DNA of 64,000 bases from Idiomarina aminovorans (GTDB lineage: Bacteria; Pseudomonadota; Gammaproteobacteria; Enterobacterales; Alteromonadaceae), in the NCBI RefSeq assembly GCF_023155095.1, contig NZ_JAKNDA010000001.1, positions 372,001-436,000 on the forward strand, written 5' to 3'. Every line of letters begins with the position of its first letter. The stretch's first letter is position 1. Shown here piece after piece: positions 35,600 to 43,779 of this stretch. Position numbers and translations under genes: made by a program. The notes beneath the pieces are model-generated. The model saw only the letters and a list, made by a program, of their open reading frames with translations. It was not told the DNA's origin and did no database searches.

Positions 35600-36085
35600 T
35601 TAAGTTGTGATAAGTGGACTGTCTTTTGCGGTAACGAGTCCGGATGTCAGCCAGTCGAAAGGCTCAGTTGTTTTTGTAGAGTCCGGCGCACAGACCAGAA
35701 CCGCAAGCCGTTGCTGCATGGAATTTAAACTGCGTAGCAGTGACTGGTTAATTTTTACCAGAGGATCGCCGCATTGAATCTGGACCTGTCTGCGGCAAAG
35801 TACGGTCAGAGCCAAATGCGCTCCGAATGCATCACCTGAGCCTGTTACTAACTGTAGCGAGTAGGTGTTATTCAGGCGTAAGGATAAGTAATCGCCACTG
35901 CCACTAATATGGGTCAGTACGCCATCTGCCGGGGCGTATAAGGTACTACCGGTCATTTCTATGACGATACCCTGTCCCAACAGGCCTTGCTGGCATACTC
36001 CGGCTGTGGGTGGTACGTCGATGACCCGGCCGGTTACCGGTGCATAAAGAGAAGGAAGCTGACTTGTTGCCACAACTGACACCAT
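35600..36085 (-). CDS. IIAGlc-like protein lacking both active histidines
   Basis: The 161-residue product (start 36085; the frame is open to 36238) has the fold pattern of glucose PTS IIA (Crr): LYAPVTGRVIDV, GQGIVIEMTGSTLYAPADGVL and VQIQCGDPLVKI. Aligning by eye, the H75 site (NHAF) reads GDYL and the phosphorylated H90 site (VHFG) reads VTGS, so both phosphotransfer histidines are gone: D and T replace them. It cannot work as a normal phosphocarrier. No PTS gene is adjacent; dapE, yffB and yfbV flank it. A regulatory or structural role is possible, or early decay. Confidence 0.7.
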   Translation of the reverse strand: MVSVVATSQLPSLYAPVTGRVIDVPPTAGVCQQGLLGQGIVIEMTGSTLYAPADGVLTHISGSGDYLSLRLNNTYSLQLVTGSGDAFGAHLALTVLCRRQVQIQCGDPLVKINQSLLRSLNSMQQRLAVLVCAPDSTKTTEPFDWLTSGLVTAKDSPLITT

Positions 36086-36139
36086 GCTACTGACTAATTC
36101 AGTTAGTATAGTGGCAAAGCTAAAGCTCGCGTGCAACTG

Positions 36140-36160
36140 TATCCACATTAACTGTGGATA
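36140..36160. repeat. Perfect inverted repeat with two DnaA-box-like arms
   Basis: TATCCACA-TTAAC-TGTGGATA is a perfect palindrome with a five-base spacer. Each arm, with its flanking base, matches the DnaA box TTATCCACA in eight of nine positions, in opposite directions. It lies upstream of the IIAGlc-like gene (start 36085), as an operator would. Confidence 0.6.
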
Positions 36161-36287
36161 TGTTTGTGCACTACGCGGTTGTAAGGTTTTAAGTTCATGA
36201 AAAATATGAATAATATTTAAAGTGTGAATATCGTACAATGGGTAGATATTTGTTTATAATTGCAGCATTTTTGTCAAAGAGGTCATC

Positions 36288-36722
36288 ATGAGTGGTTCAT
36301 TTTTTGCAGTTTTAAGAGATGGAAACGTGTATGCCGATAAATGGCCTCACCATTCAGTTGTGGCAGCTATGGCGGAATCGAGAATTATACCGGTGACGCG
36401 CAAGGCCATTAGCTGGACGCCGGGTATTGCTGTGCTAAATGCTGCACTCACCTGGCAGTTTATGCCGCAGGAGCAACTGGCTCCGGGACTGATGCTGTCG
36501 CTGATTATGTTGAGTTTACCGCTTCAGGGGCTGTATTGGCTTGGATGGCGTTCACGTCAGGTACTCAAACCTTCGTTAAGATATTGGTATAAAGAGCTAA
36601 GAGATAAGTTGCGGGCACAAGGAGTGGAATGTCAGCCTCAGGGTGAGAAAGGGCCTGAATACATGGATCTGGCGATTATTTTGCGTAAAGCATTGGAAAC
36701 ATTACCGCCGGAAGATCATTAA
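36288..36722 (+). CDS. yfbV: UPF0208 membrane protein YfbV
   Basis: A 144-residue inner membrane protein of the UPF0208 (DUF412) family. After an amphipathic N-terminus (FFAVLRDGNVYADKWP) come two hydrophobic helices (GIAVLNAALTWQFM and LMLSLIMLSLPLQGLYWLGW), then SLRYWYKELRDKLR and the conserved YMDLAIILRKALETL. Function unclear; in E. coli it lies before ackA-pta. Convergent with xthA; the stop region forms CCGCCGG/CCGGCGG. Confidence 0.92.
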   Translation: MSGSFFAVLRDGNVYADKWPHHSVVAAMAESRIIPVTRKAISWTPGIAVLNAALTWQFMPQEQLAPGLMLSLIMLSLPLQGLYWLGWRSRQVLKPSLRYWYKELRDKLRAQGVECQPQGEKGPEYMDLAIILRKALETLPPEDH

Positions 36723-36746
36723 AATTAACCGGCGGCGATGTTATTT

Positions 36747-37556
36747 TCAGACTTTGAAGGTAGACCAGACTGGCGCATGATCGGAAGGTTTTTCTATGCC
36801 CCGCAGAGCATAATCTATACCGCTGTCTTGACAATGCTCTGCTAGAGTTTTCGTAGCCAGAATCAGGTCGATACGTAATCCACGGTTGTCATCAAAACCA
36901 CGGGAACGATAATCAAACCAACTGAACTGATTATCCACATTGGGGTTCAGCTGACGATAAGTATCGGTAAAGCCCCAGTCCATCAGTTTTTGCATCCATT
37001 CCCGCTCTTCCGGCAGGAAACTGCATTTACCCGTTCTTAACCAGCGTTTGGCGTTGTTTTCACCAATACCAATGTCTGAATCGATACGTGAAATATTCAC
37101 ATCGCCCATCACAATAACGGGCTTCTCCGGTGAAAGGTCGTTGTCCAGATAGCTCATTAAGTCCTGATAAAACTTCTCTTTTGCCGGAAACTTAGTGGGG
37201 TGATCCCGGCTTTCACCCTGCGGGAAATAGCCGTTTAAGATGCGTACATGACTGCCATCGGCAAGTGGATAATCGCCCATGATCATCCGGCGCTGTGCTT
37301 CTTCGTCGTCAGAAGGGAAACCAAACTGCGGGTTTTGCAGCGGCTTTTTACTGAGCATAGCGACGCCGTAATGGCCTTTCTGACCATGAAAAATTACGTG
37401 GTAACCCATAGCTTCAACGTCTTTCAACGGAAACTGGTCATCATGCACTTTGGTTTCCTGCAAACCAATAACATCGGGCTTATGCTTATCAATTAACGCC
37501 TGTAACTGATGTAATCGAGCACGTATGCCATTGATATTGAATGAAATGATTTTCAT
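36747..37556 (-). CDS. xthA: Exodeoxyribonuclease III
   Basis: A 269-residue AP endonuclease/3'-5' exonuclease for base-excision repair. It begins [15 protein letters not shown] (N7 region), then [13 protein letters not shown] (metal glutamate), [30 protein letters not shown] and the final [12 protein letters not shown] with the catalytic histidine. All catalytic residues of the Xth family are visible. It stands alone, convergent with yfbV and divergent from the DUF3392 gene. Confidence 0.97.
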   Translation of the reverse strand: MKIISFNINGIRARLHQLQALIDKHKPDVIGLQETKVHDDQFPLKDVEAMGYHVIFHGQKGHYGVAMLSKKPLQNPQFGFPSDDEEAQRRMIMGDYPLADGSHVRILNGYFPQGESRDHPTKFPAKEKFYQDLMSYLDNDLSPEKPVIVMGDVNISRIDSDIGIGENNAKRWLRTGKCSFLPEEREWMQKLMDWGFTDTYRQLNPNVDNQFSWFDYRSRGFDDNRGLRIDLILATKTLAEHCQDSGIDYALRGIEKPSDHAPVWSTFKV

Positions 37557-37677
37557 AAAACGTCCTATAAATGAGCTTCTTTATAGCTTTAGGATAACAC
37601 AGCACAGCGCAAACTTGGGATGCGAAAACAACAGAAAATTCGTATACTCTGGCGATAATTTTAAGCGGGGTATTGGC

Positions 37678-38001
37678 GTGCAAAACGTATTAAATAATTT
37701 GGGCATCATGATTCGTCCTCATTTTTACGAATTAGCCATGGCGATTGTTGCGACACTATTGGTTATTTACGGTGCCGAAGTGAACCGAATGGTGAAAAGA
37801 CAGGTGGCGCATTGGCACTTTGTTTTCCGAACAATAGTCTTTATTGTGGTGTGCGCATTTGGTTATGGTTGGCTGACGGTTTGGTTTACACCCGTTCTTG
37901 CGGGTTGGTTAAGCCTTATTCCGCTGCATTTACTCGCGGTAAGTACCATTGGAATACTGTTGTTACTGGGGTTCCTTGCCGAGAGAAAGCGACAATTGTA
38001 G
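37678..38001 (+). CDS. DUF3392 membrane protein
   Basis: A 107-residue inner membrane protein of the DUF3392 type with hydrophobic segments AMAIVATLLVIYG, FRTIVFIVVCAFGYGWLTVW and LLAVSTIGILLLLGFL. GTG 37678 is preferred because AGCGGGG stands in front and the first residues (QNVLNNLGIMIRPHFYE) match relatives; the frame continues upstream to 37525 but would overlap the xthA start, and ATG 37708 is another option. It is followed 15 bases later by the patatin gene. Confidence 0.8.
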   Translation: MQNVLNNLGIMIRPHFYELAMAIVATLLVIYGAEVNRMVKRQVAHWHFVFRTIVFIVVCAFGYGWLTVWFTPVLAGWLSLIPLHLLAVSTIGILLLLGFLAERKRQL

Positions 38002-38016
38002 ATCAGGGAACGTTGT

Positions 38017-39084
38017 ATGACGGATTGGATTAACATTAAGGCCGGCGCGTCGGCTTATCAGCACATTCAGGAACAAGGACTGAGCGTCGATGATATCGGT
38101 TTGCTGTTAGGCGCGTCCGGCGGGCCTAAGTGGTTTGTTCTTCAGGGGCTTGATAAATGGATGTTCGGTGAGTTTTTTAAAGACAAGCAAGAACCACTGA
38201 ATACCTTGGGTACCTCTGCCGGGGCCTGGCGTTTTGCCGCACTGGGGCAAAACGACCCCGTTGCGGCCAGTGACTTGTTCTGTCGTTTGTACAGAACTCA
38301 GACTTATTGCGAAAAGCCCGACAGAAATGAAATTACCAGTGAAGCAAAAGAGTTACTGGCTAAGTATGTACCAGATCAGGCCGTTACAGAAATATTAGGG
38401 CAGTCGGCTGTTCGTCATCATTTTATTGTTGCCCGTTGTCGGGGCTGGACCGCGGCAGAAACGAAAAAGCAGATGTTAGGCTTACTTGGCTCTGCTTTTG
38501 CTAATAGTATGAACCGACGCTGGTTGGGACGATTCTACGAACGGGTTATTTTTCATCACCCTCAGTCGGATCTCAGCTTTTCTAAAGGCTGGCAAGATTT
38601 ACCCACACATCATGTAGAGCTCACCGGGCAGAACTTCCAACCAGCGTTACTGGCCACCGGCTCTATTCCGTTAGTACTCGATGGTGTTGTTGATATTCCG
38701 GGTGCGCCTGAAGGGGTGTATCGTGACGGCGGTGTTACCGATTACCATTTTGATTTGAATTTCTCTAAAGTAAATGGGCTGGTGCTTTACCCTCACTTTC
38801 ATAACGAAGCCATTCCCGGCTGGTTCGATAAACGCCTAAGCTGGCGACGAACAACAGGGGCAAAGTGGCCGAATGTGGTGTTTATCAGCCCGTCTGAAGA
38901 TTTTATACAGTCACTGCCTTATGGAAAAATTCCGGACAGAACCGACTTTGTTAAGCTTGATGCTGCGACTCGTATCGATTACTGGGAAAAAGCGGTGGAT
39001 GCCGGAAAGCGCATGGCTGATCAGCTTCAGGACTGGGTAGCTACCGGCAAGGTACGTGAAAAGACTCAGTTGTGGTTACCGTAA
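38017..39084 (+). CDS. Patatin-like phospholipase
   Basis: A 355-residue protein with the catalytic dyad of patatin-like lipases: S67 in TLGTSAGAW (GxSxG) and D237 in YRDGGVTDYH. The glycine-rich oxyanion loop is GASGGPKWFVLQ near residue 33. There is no signal peptide or membrane helix, so it is a cytoplasmic or peripheral lipase acting on lipid acyl esters. This single-domain family is common in marine gammaproteobacteria. It converges with the Sel1-like gene (stop codons 1 base apart). Confidence 0.88.
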   Translation: MTDWINIKAGASAYQHIQEQGLSVDDIGLLLGASGGPKWFVLQGLDKWMFGEFFKDKQEPLNTLGTSAGAWRFAALGQNDPVAASDLFCRLYRTQTYCEKPDRNEITSEAKELLAKYVPDQAVTEILGQSAVRHHFIVARCRGWTAAETKKQMLGLLGSAFANSMNRRWLGRFYERVIFHHPQSDLSFSKGWQDLPTHHVELTGQNFQPALLATGSIPLVLDGVVDIPGAPEGVYRDGGVTDYHFDLNFSKVNGLVLYPHFHNEAIPGWFDKRLSWRRTTGAKWPNVVFISPSEDFIQSLPYGKIPDRTDFVKLDAATRIDYWEKAVDAGKRMADQLQDWVATGKVREKTQLWLP

Positions 39085-39085
39085 G

Positions 39086-39556
39086 CTACAATCCGTGAAT
39101 CTCGAAGCTGGCATCACAAATTTGTTCAAAGCGCTCCGCTGCAAGCTGGCGGGCGCTGTTCAGTTGTCTTGCCGTAAGCTTATGAATCAAATTATCAATA
39201 ATCTTTTCGGCTTCTGCTTCTCCGGCGCGATCGGCTAAGGTAAGCCAACAGCAGGCGTGAAAGACGCTTTCCGGTAAATCTTTGCCTTGTAAAAACATTT
39301 GGCCCAAATATAACATGGCCTTGCTGTGGCCAAATAAAGCGGCCCGGCGAAAATGCTTGGCCGCTTCAAACCCTTGGTCTGCTTTCAGTAAATCAGCAGC
39401 GCGTACGTAATGATGTTTAGCAAACCGCTGCCAGTATTCAGGGCCGCGAATAGTGGGTTGTTGTCTACCGGGTAAGCGTGTCTTAGCCAACTCAATGAGT
39501 TGATCAACCTGTGTAAGCAGCGCTGTTTGCCATTCATTGACGTTTGCCTGAGTCAT
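39086..39556 (-). CDS. Sel1-like repeat protein
   Basis: A 156-residue helical protein. It has two helix-pair units with the Sel1/TPR pattern: AAKHFRRAALFGHSKAMLYLGQ, which is partly shown here as KHFRRAALFGHSKAM and YLGQMFLQGKD, and HACCWLTLADRAGEAEAEK. Sel1 repeats usually bind proteins. No signal peptide is evident. Family assignment is approximate and the partner unknown. Confidence 0.7.
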   Translation of the reverse strand: MTQANVNEWQTALLTQVDQLIELAKTRLPGRQQPTIRGPEYWQRFAKHHYVRAADLLKADQGFEAAKHFRRAALFGHSKAMLYLGQMFLQGKDLPESVFHACCWLTLADRAGEAEAEKIIDNLIHKLTARQLNSARQLAAERFEQICDASFEIHGL

Positions 39557-39657
39557 CCGCGTATCGTTGTTTCTATGTTATTGTTTTTGTCAGTGTACAC
39601 CAAGTTGCTACTGCGGCAAACTGGTGGGGAAATAGCGTATGAAGTGAGCTAAAGTCG

Positions 39658-41589
39658 ATGATTACACCTGTTTCTAATGAAAATTTGGCGGCGCTGCTAA
39701 ACGTCGGAAGTCGTTTAAGTTTATTTGTCTGGGAAGACTCGGCCGGCTGGCCGGTGCTTTTTGTTTCAGACAACGTCGAAGAACTCTTGGGTTACAAAAA
39801 AACGCGTTTAGAAAAACAGCAAATTGAGTACCGGGATCTCATTCATCAGGATGATTTGCCACAGGTGATGGAGGAAGTTGAAACGCTTTTAAGCAGTGCG
39901 TCCGGTTCTTCACTAACTCATCAGGATTACCGTGTAAAACATCTTGATGGCCGCGATATCTGGGTATCAGACACCACCGTTGTGATCCGACACGAAGACG
40001 GTAAAAAACACCTTTATGGGTATTTGATTGATATTACTGAACGTAAGCAGTTGCAAATAGCCCTGGAGATGGAACGCAATCGATTACAGCTCATTTTAGA
40101 CGCCACCCGTTTAGGCACCTGGGAGTGGAATCCGCAAACCGGGGTGACCATTTTTAATCAACGTTGGGCCAACATGTTTGGCTGGGATGTTTCTGAACTG
40201 GAAGCTAACGTGGAAAGTTGGTCCAGTCGTTTACACCCCGAAGATTACGATAACGTCTGGCAGGCTATAAAAAACCATCTGGATGGAATTACGCCGTTTT
40301 ATGAAAGTCTTTACCGCATAAGACATCGGGATGGGCACTGGGTGTATGTCTTAGACCGCGGAAAAATAATTGAGCGCGACAGCGAAGGTAAAGCTATTCG
40401 TTATACCGGAACCCTGACCGATGTTACCGAGCAGAAAAAAGCTGAATTGGATGCGCGCAGAGCGGCACATGCTAAGAATGTTTTTTTAGCTAATATGTCG
40501 CATGAAATTCGAACACCGTTACACGGTATTCTCGGTATAGCTTCGGTGCTGGAGTCAACGGATCTGAATCCGCATCAGCAACAGTTACTAGGTACGATAA
40601 AAAACAGTGGTGACTATCTGCTGACCACGCTTAACGATGTTCTTGATTTAACCCGGGCAGAAGAGGGGCAACTAAAAGTGACATTGGGCGTGCACTGCCC
40701 GGTTAAAGTGTTAAACCATATTGTCCGATTGTTTGAGCAGCCGATAAAAGATAAAGGACTGGATTTTCTGGTCGACATTAGTGACGATATTCCAGAACAG
40801 ATTTTAATGGATCAAGCTAGAATTGCTCAGGTTGTCAGTAATTTGGTCAGTAATGCGCTTAAATTTACTGAACAAGGTTCAATAGCTGTGAGTGCAAGCT
40901 GGTATGATAATCCAGCGAAGCACAGTGAAGGTGAATTAGTTGTCAAGGTACAGGATACCGGCATGGGTATTCATGATACGCAGCGAATATGGCAACTTTT
41001 TGAGCAGGAACAAGATGGTTTTAATCGCCCTGAGGGCGGAAGTGGACTGGGTCTTGCGATTGTTCGTAACCTGGTGCAATTATTAAATGGTACGATTCAG
41101 GTTGATAGCAAACCTGCGCACGGGTCGTGTTTTACACTGTGTCTGCCGATGTCGATTCAATCTGGAAGGACCGACGAACACAAGGTTTCTGAGCTGCCAA
41201 CCTTAGCTAAAAGTTATGTTCTGGTGGTCGATGATAATAAAATTAACCAGTTGATCATTAAAGAAATGCTGCTGTCGCTGAATCAAGAAGTCGAACTTGT
41301 GAGTGATGCTAAAAATGCCTTAAAGATGATGCAGGCACGGGATTATGATGTGCTCTTTATGGATCTGCATATGCCGCATATGGACGGAATGGAGGCGACC
41401 CGGGCGCTTCGTGCTATGGATACTCATCAACCCTATGTTATTGCGCTGACTGCCGATGCCTACCCGAAAACACGAACGCAAGCTTTACGTTCAGGTATGG
41501 ATGACTATGTCACCAAACCTTTTGTAAAAGCAGATATCGCTAAAGTTCTTAAACGGTTTGAAGACTTAGGGTCTCAAAAGTTTCTCTGA
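39658..41589 (+). CDS. PAS-PAS hybrid sensor histidine kinase
   Basis: A 643-residue cytoplasmic sensor with no membrane segment. Order: PAS about 10-125 (VLFVSDNVEELLGY, IDITERKQ), PAS/PAC about 135-262 (LILDATRLGTWEWNPQTG, GTLTDVTEQKK), HisKA with H282 in MSHEIRTPLHGILG, HATPase with NLVSNALKFTE, DTGMGIHD and GSGLGLAIVRNL, and a receiver domain about 520-640 with acceptor D569 (FMDLHMPHMDGM) and TKPF lysine. It has all phosphorelay residues. No response regulator lies beside it. Start ATG follows GTGAGCTAAAG, a weak site. Input unknown. Confidence 0.92.
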   Translation: MITPVSNENLAALLNVGSRLSLFVWEDSAGWPVLFVSDNVEELLGYKKTRLEKQQIEYRDLIHQDDLPQVMEEVETLLSSASGSSLTHQDYRVKHLDGRDIWVSDTTVVIRHEDGKKHLYGYLIDITERKQLQIALEMERNRLQLILDATRLGTWEWNPQTGVTIFNQRWANMFGWDVSELEANVESWSSRLHPEDYDNVWQAIKNHLDGITPFYESLYRIRHRDGHWVYVLDRGKIIERDSEGKAIRYTGTLTDVTEQKKAELDARRAAHAKNVFLANMSHEIRTPLHGILGIASVLESTDLNPHQQQLLGTIKNSGDYLLTTLNDVLDLTRAEEGQLKVTLGVHCPVKVLNHIVRLFEQPIKDKGLDFLVDISDDIPEQILMDQARIAQVVSNLVSNALKFTEQGSIAVSASWYDNPAKHSEGELVVKVQDTGMGIHDTQRIWQLFEQEQDGFNRPEGGSGLGLAIVRNLVQLLNGTIQVDSKPAHGSCFTLCLPMSIQSGRTDEHKVSELPTLAKSYVLVVDDNKINQLIIKEMLLSLNQEVELVSDAKNALKMMQARDYDVLFMDLHMPHMDGMEATRALRAMDTHQPYVIALTADAYPKTRTQALRSGMDDYVTKPFVKADIAKVLKRFEDLGSQKFL

Positions 41590-41653
41590 TTAGCACAGCC
41601 CCAGTGTCTGTTGTACCATAGACGCAGTTTTGGTTTAGCTAAGGGATAGAATA

Positions 41654-42490
41654 ATGAATTTTAGCAGTAGCTCTCAGTATGTTGTATCACAAGAGTTGGC
41701 GACAGCCGTTAATGCCGCAGTAACATTAGAAAAGCCATTATTACTGAAAGGCGAGCCGGGCACCGGTAAAACTCGTCTGGCAGAAGAATTGGCAAGTGCT
41801 TTAGAGACCGACTTGCTGCAATGGTCGATTAAATCGACCACAAAAGCCCAGCAGGGCTTGTATGAATATGATGCTGTGTCACGCCTTCGCGACAGCCAGT
41901 TAGGTAGTGAAAAAGTTCATGATATTAGTAACTACATTCGACCCGGCAAACTGTGGCAGGCTTTTACAGCAAAGAAGCGTCCGGTGCTGCTTATTGATGA
42001 AATTGATAAAGCCGATGTTGAATTCCCTAACGACTTGCTGCATGAACTGGATCAGATGGCGTTTCACGTTTATGAGACCGGCGAGCAGATTACAGCCCAA
42101 CAACGGCCGATTGTTCTTATAACCTCCAATAATGAAAAGGCCTTACCCGATGCGTTTCTGCGTCGCTGTTTTTTCCATTACATTCAGTTTCCTGACAGTG
42201 ACACATTAAAAGCGATTGTGGATGTGCATTTCCCTGATTTACACAGCGACTTATTAGATACCGCTTTAGCGATGTTCTTTGAGTTAAGAGAGGTTCCCGG
42301 ATTAAAGAAAAAGCCCTCTACCTCTGAACTACTGGATTGGTTACGGTTATTGTTGGTGGAAGATATTAACGCCGATGAATTGCGTAAAAGCCGTGAACAG
42401 GGGGGGGTATTGCCTTTAACCGGTGCTTTGCTAAAACATGAACAGGATGTCGAGCGCTTAGCTGAGCATGCTCGTATTCAAAGACGTTAA
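41654..42490 (+). CDS. MoxR-family AAA+ ATPase
   Basis: A 278-residue ATPase of the MoxR group, with Walker A GEPGTGKT at 33-40, Walker B VLLIDEIDKAD, and sensor motif VLITSNNEKALPDAFLRRC. MoxR ATPases work with a von Willebrand A partner to assemble or activate metal enzymes and other complexes; the partner gene starts 8 bases after this stop. The ATG follows TAAGGGATAG. The target of the pair is not seen in this window. Confidence 0.92.
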   Translation: MNFSSSSQYVVSQELATAVNAAVTLEKPLLLKGEPGTGKTRLAEELASALETDLLQWSIKSTTKAQQGLYEYDAVSRLRDSQLGSEKVHDISNYIRPGKLWQAFTAKKRPVLLIDEIDKADVEFPNDLLHELDQMAFHVYETGEQITAQQRPIVLITSNNEKALPDAFLRRCFFHYIQFPDSDTLKAIVDVHFPDLHSDLLDTALAMFFELREVPGLKKKPSTSELLDWLRLLLVEDINADELRKSREQGGVLPLTGALLKHEQDVERLAEHARIQRR

Positions 42491-42498
42491 TTCGCACT

Positions 42499-43668
42499 AT
42501 GTTTATTGATTTTTTTCAAATTTTACGGCGGCATGGGCTTAAAACCAGCATTACCGAATGGCTGGATTTATTAAGCGCGATGAAAGCTAATTTAGCCTTT
42601 GCTGATGTTGAACAGTTTTATTATCTGTCCCGGCTTATTCTGGTAAAGGATGAGTCGCAGTACGATAAGTTTGATCGCGCCTTTAGTGAGTATGTCGATA
42701 AAGTCGCTAAAGTTGATGTGACCGATAAGATTCCTAAAGATTGGCTGGAGAACGCGTTAAAACGTAACTTGAGTGACGAAGAAAAGAAAAAAGCACAACA
42801 GCTTGGTAGCCTCGATGAGTTAATGAAAACGTTTCATGAGCGTTTGCAGGAGCAACAAAAGCGGCATCAGGGCGGCTCTAAGTGGATTGGTACCGGAGGA
42901 ACCTCACCTTTTGGAGCTTATGGGTATCACCCCGGCGGTATCCGAATTGGACAGCACGGGAATCGTAACCGCAGTGCCGCCAAAGTGTGGGATAAACGCG
43001 AATTCCGCGATCTTGATGATAATGCACGGTTGGAACAGCGCGGCTTTCAGCTGGCGCTGAGAAAACTGCGTCAGTTTGCGCGCACCGGTGCGGCAACAGA
43101 GCTTGATTTAAACGGAACCATTGAAGCGACGTCAAAAAAAGGCGGTTTACTTGATCTGAAGTGGCAGGCTGAACGGCATAATGCGGTTAAAATTATTCTG
43201 TTGTTAGATGTTGGCGGCTCAATGGATGATTATGTTTATCAGTGTGAGCAGTTATTTACCGCATTGAAAAACGAGTTTAAGCATCTGGAGTTGTTTTATT
43301 TTCATAACTGCGTGTATGAGGGGGTCTGGCGAGAGAACTCCCGACGCCGGCAAGAGCAGATTCCGACAGAACAACTCATCCAAACCTACGGTGAGGACTA
43401 TAAATTGTTGTTTGTGGGAGATGCGACCATGGGGCCTTATGAAATAGCTTATCCTGGCGGCAGTGTTGAGCATTGGAACGAAGAGCCGGGCGAGGTCTGG
43501 ATGAATCGTTTGACCCGCCATTTTGAAAAAGTGGCGTGGCTTAACCCTCAACCCGAGGGGCATTGGCGTTATTATATGTCGGTACGAATGATCCACAACT
43601 TAGTGGGCGGAAGAATGTACCCGTTAACTCTGGCTGGCCTTGAAAGGGCAATGAGCACAATTAAATAA
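42499..43668 (+). CDS. VWA domain protein, CoxE-like partner of MoxR
   Basis: A 389-residue protein. The N-terminal part (MFIDFFQILRRHGLKTSITEWL) is helical and matches the COG3825/CoxE-like group; the C-terminal part is a von Willebrand A domain with a MIDAS-like loop ILLLDVGGSMDD, then FYFHNCVYEGVWREN, and metal-site residues VGDATMGPYEI. CoxE proteins help insert the metal of CO dehydrogenase in some species, but other users exist. It follows the MoxR ATPase directly and is its likely partner. No target enzyme is adjacent. Confidence 0.9.
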   Translation: MFIDFFQILRRHGLKTSITEWLDLLSAMKANLAFADVEQFYYLSRLILVKDESQYDKFDRAFSEYVDKVAKVDVTDKIPKDWLENALKRNLSDEEKKKAQQLGSLDELMKTFHERLQEQQKRHQGGSKWIGTGGTSPFGAYGYHPGGIRIGQHGNRNRSAAKVWDKREFRDLDDNARLEQRGFQLALRKLRQFARTGAATELDLNGTIEATSKKGGLLDLKWQAERHNAVKIILLLDVGGSMDDYVYQCEQLFTALKNEFKHLELFYFHNCVYEGVWRENSRRRQEQIPTEQLIQTYGEDYKLLFVGDATMGPYEIAYPGGSVEHWNEEPGEVWMNRLTRHFEKVAWLNPQPEGHWRYYMSVRMIHNLVGGRMYPLTLAGLERAMSTIK

Positions 43669-43674
43669 CCCTTT

Positions 43675-43717
43675 AATACCGGCACTGAGGCTTTATAAAG
43701 AACCCGGTGCCGGTATT
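43675..43717 (+). terminator. Long hairpin after CoxE-like gene
   Basis: AATACCGGCAC and GTGCCGGTATT are perfect 11-base arms with a 21-base loop. The repeat begins 7 bases after the CoxE-like stop, between convergent genes. A bidirectional terminator is likely; T tracts are only short. Confidence 0.6.
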
Positions 43718-43779
43718 TAGCGGCGGCGTTTAGCTGTCCGGCCCGGAGTACGTGTGACGCGAAATGCCATTTTGTTGAA

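Noticed and set aside
43717-43779. In-frame basic tail after the TGA of the GGDEF protein (MAFRVTRTPGRTAKRRR)
   Set aside because: Short, without a ribosome site; stop codon context gives no reason to expect readthrough, and the stretch overlaps a terminator hairpin.
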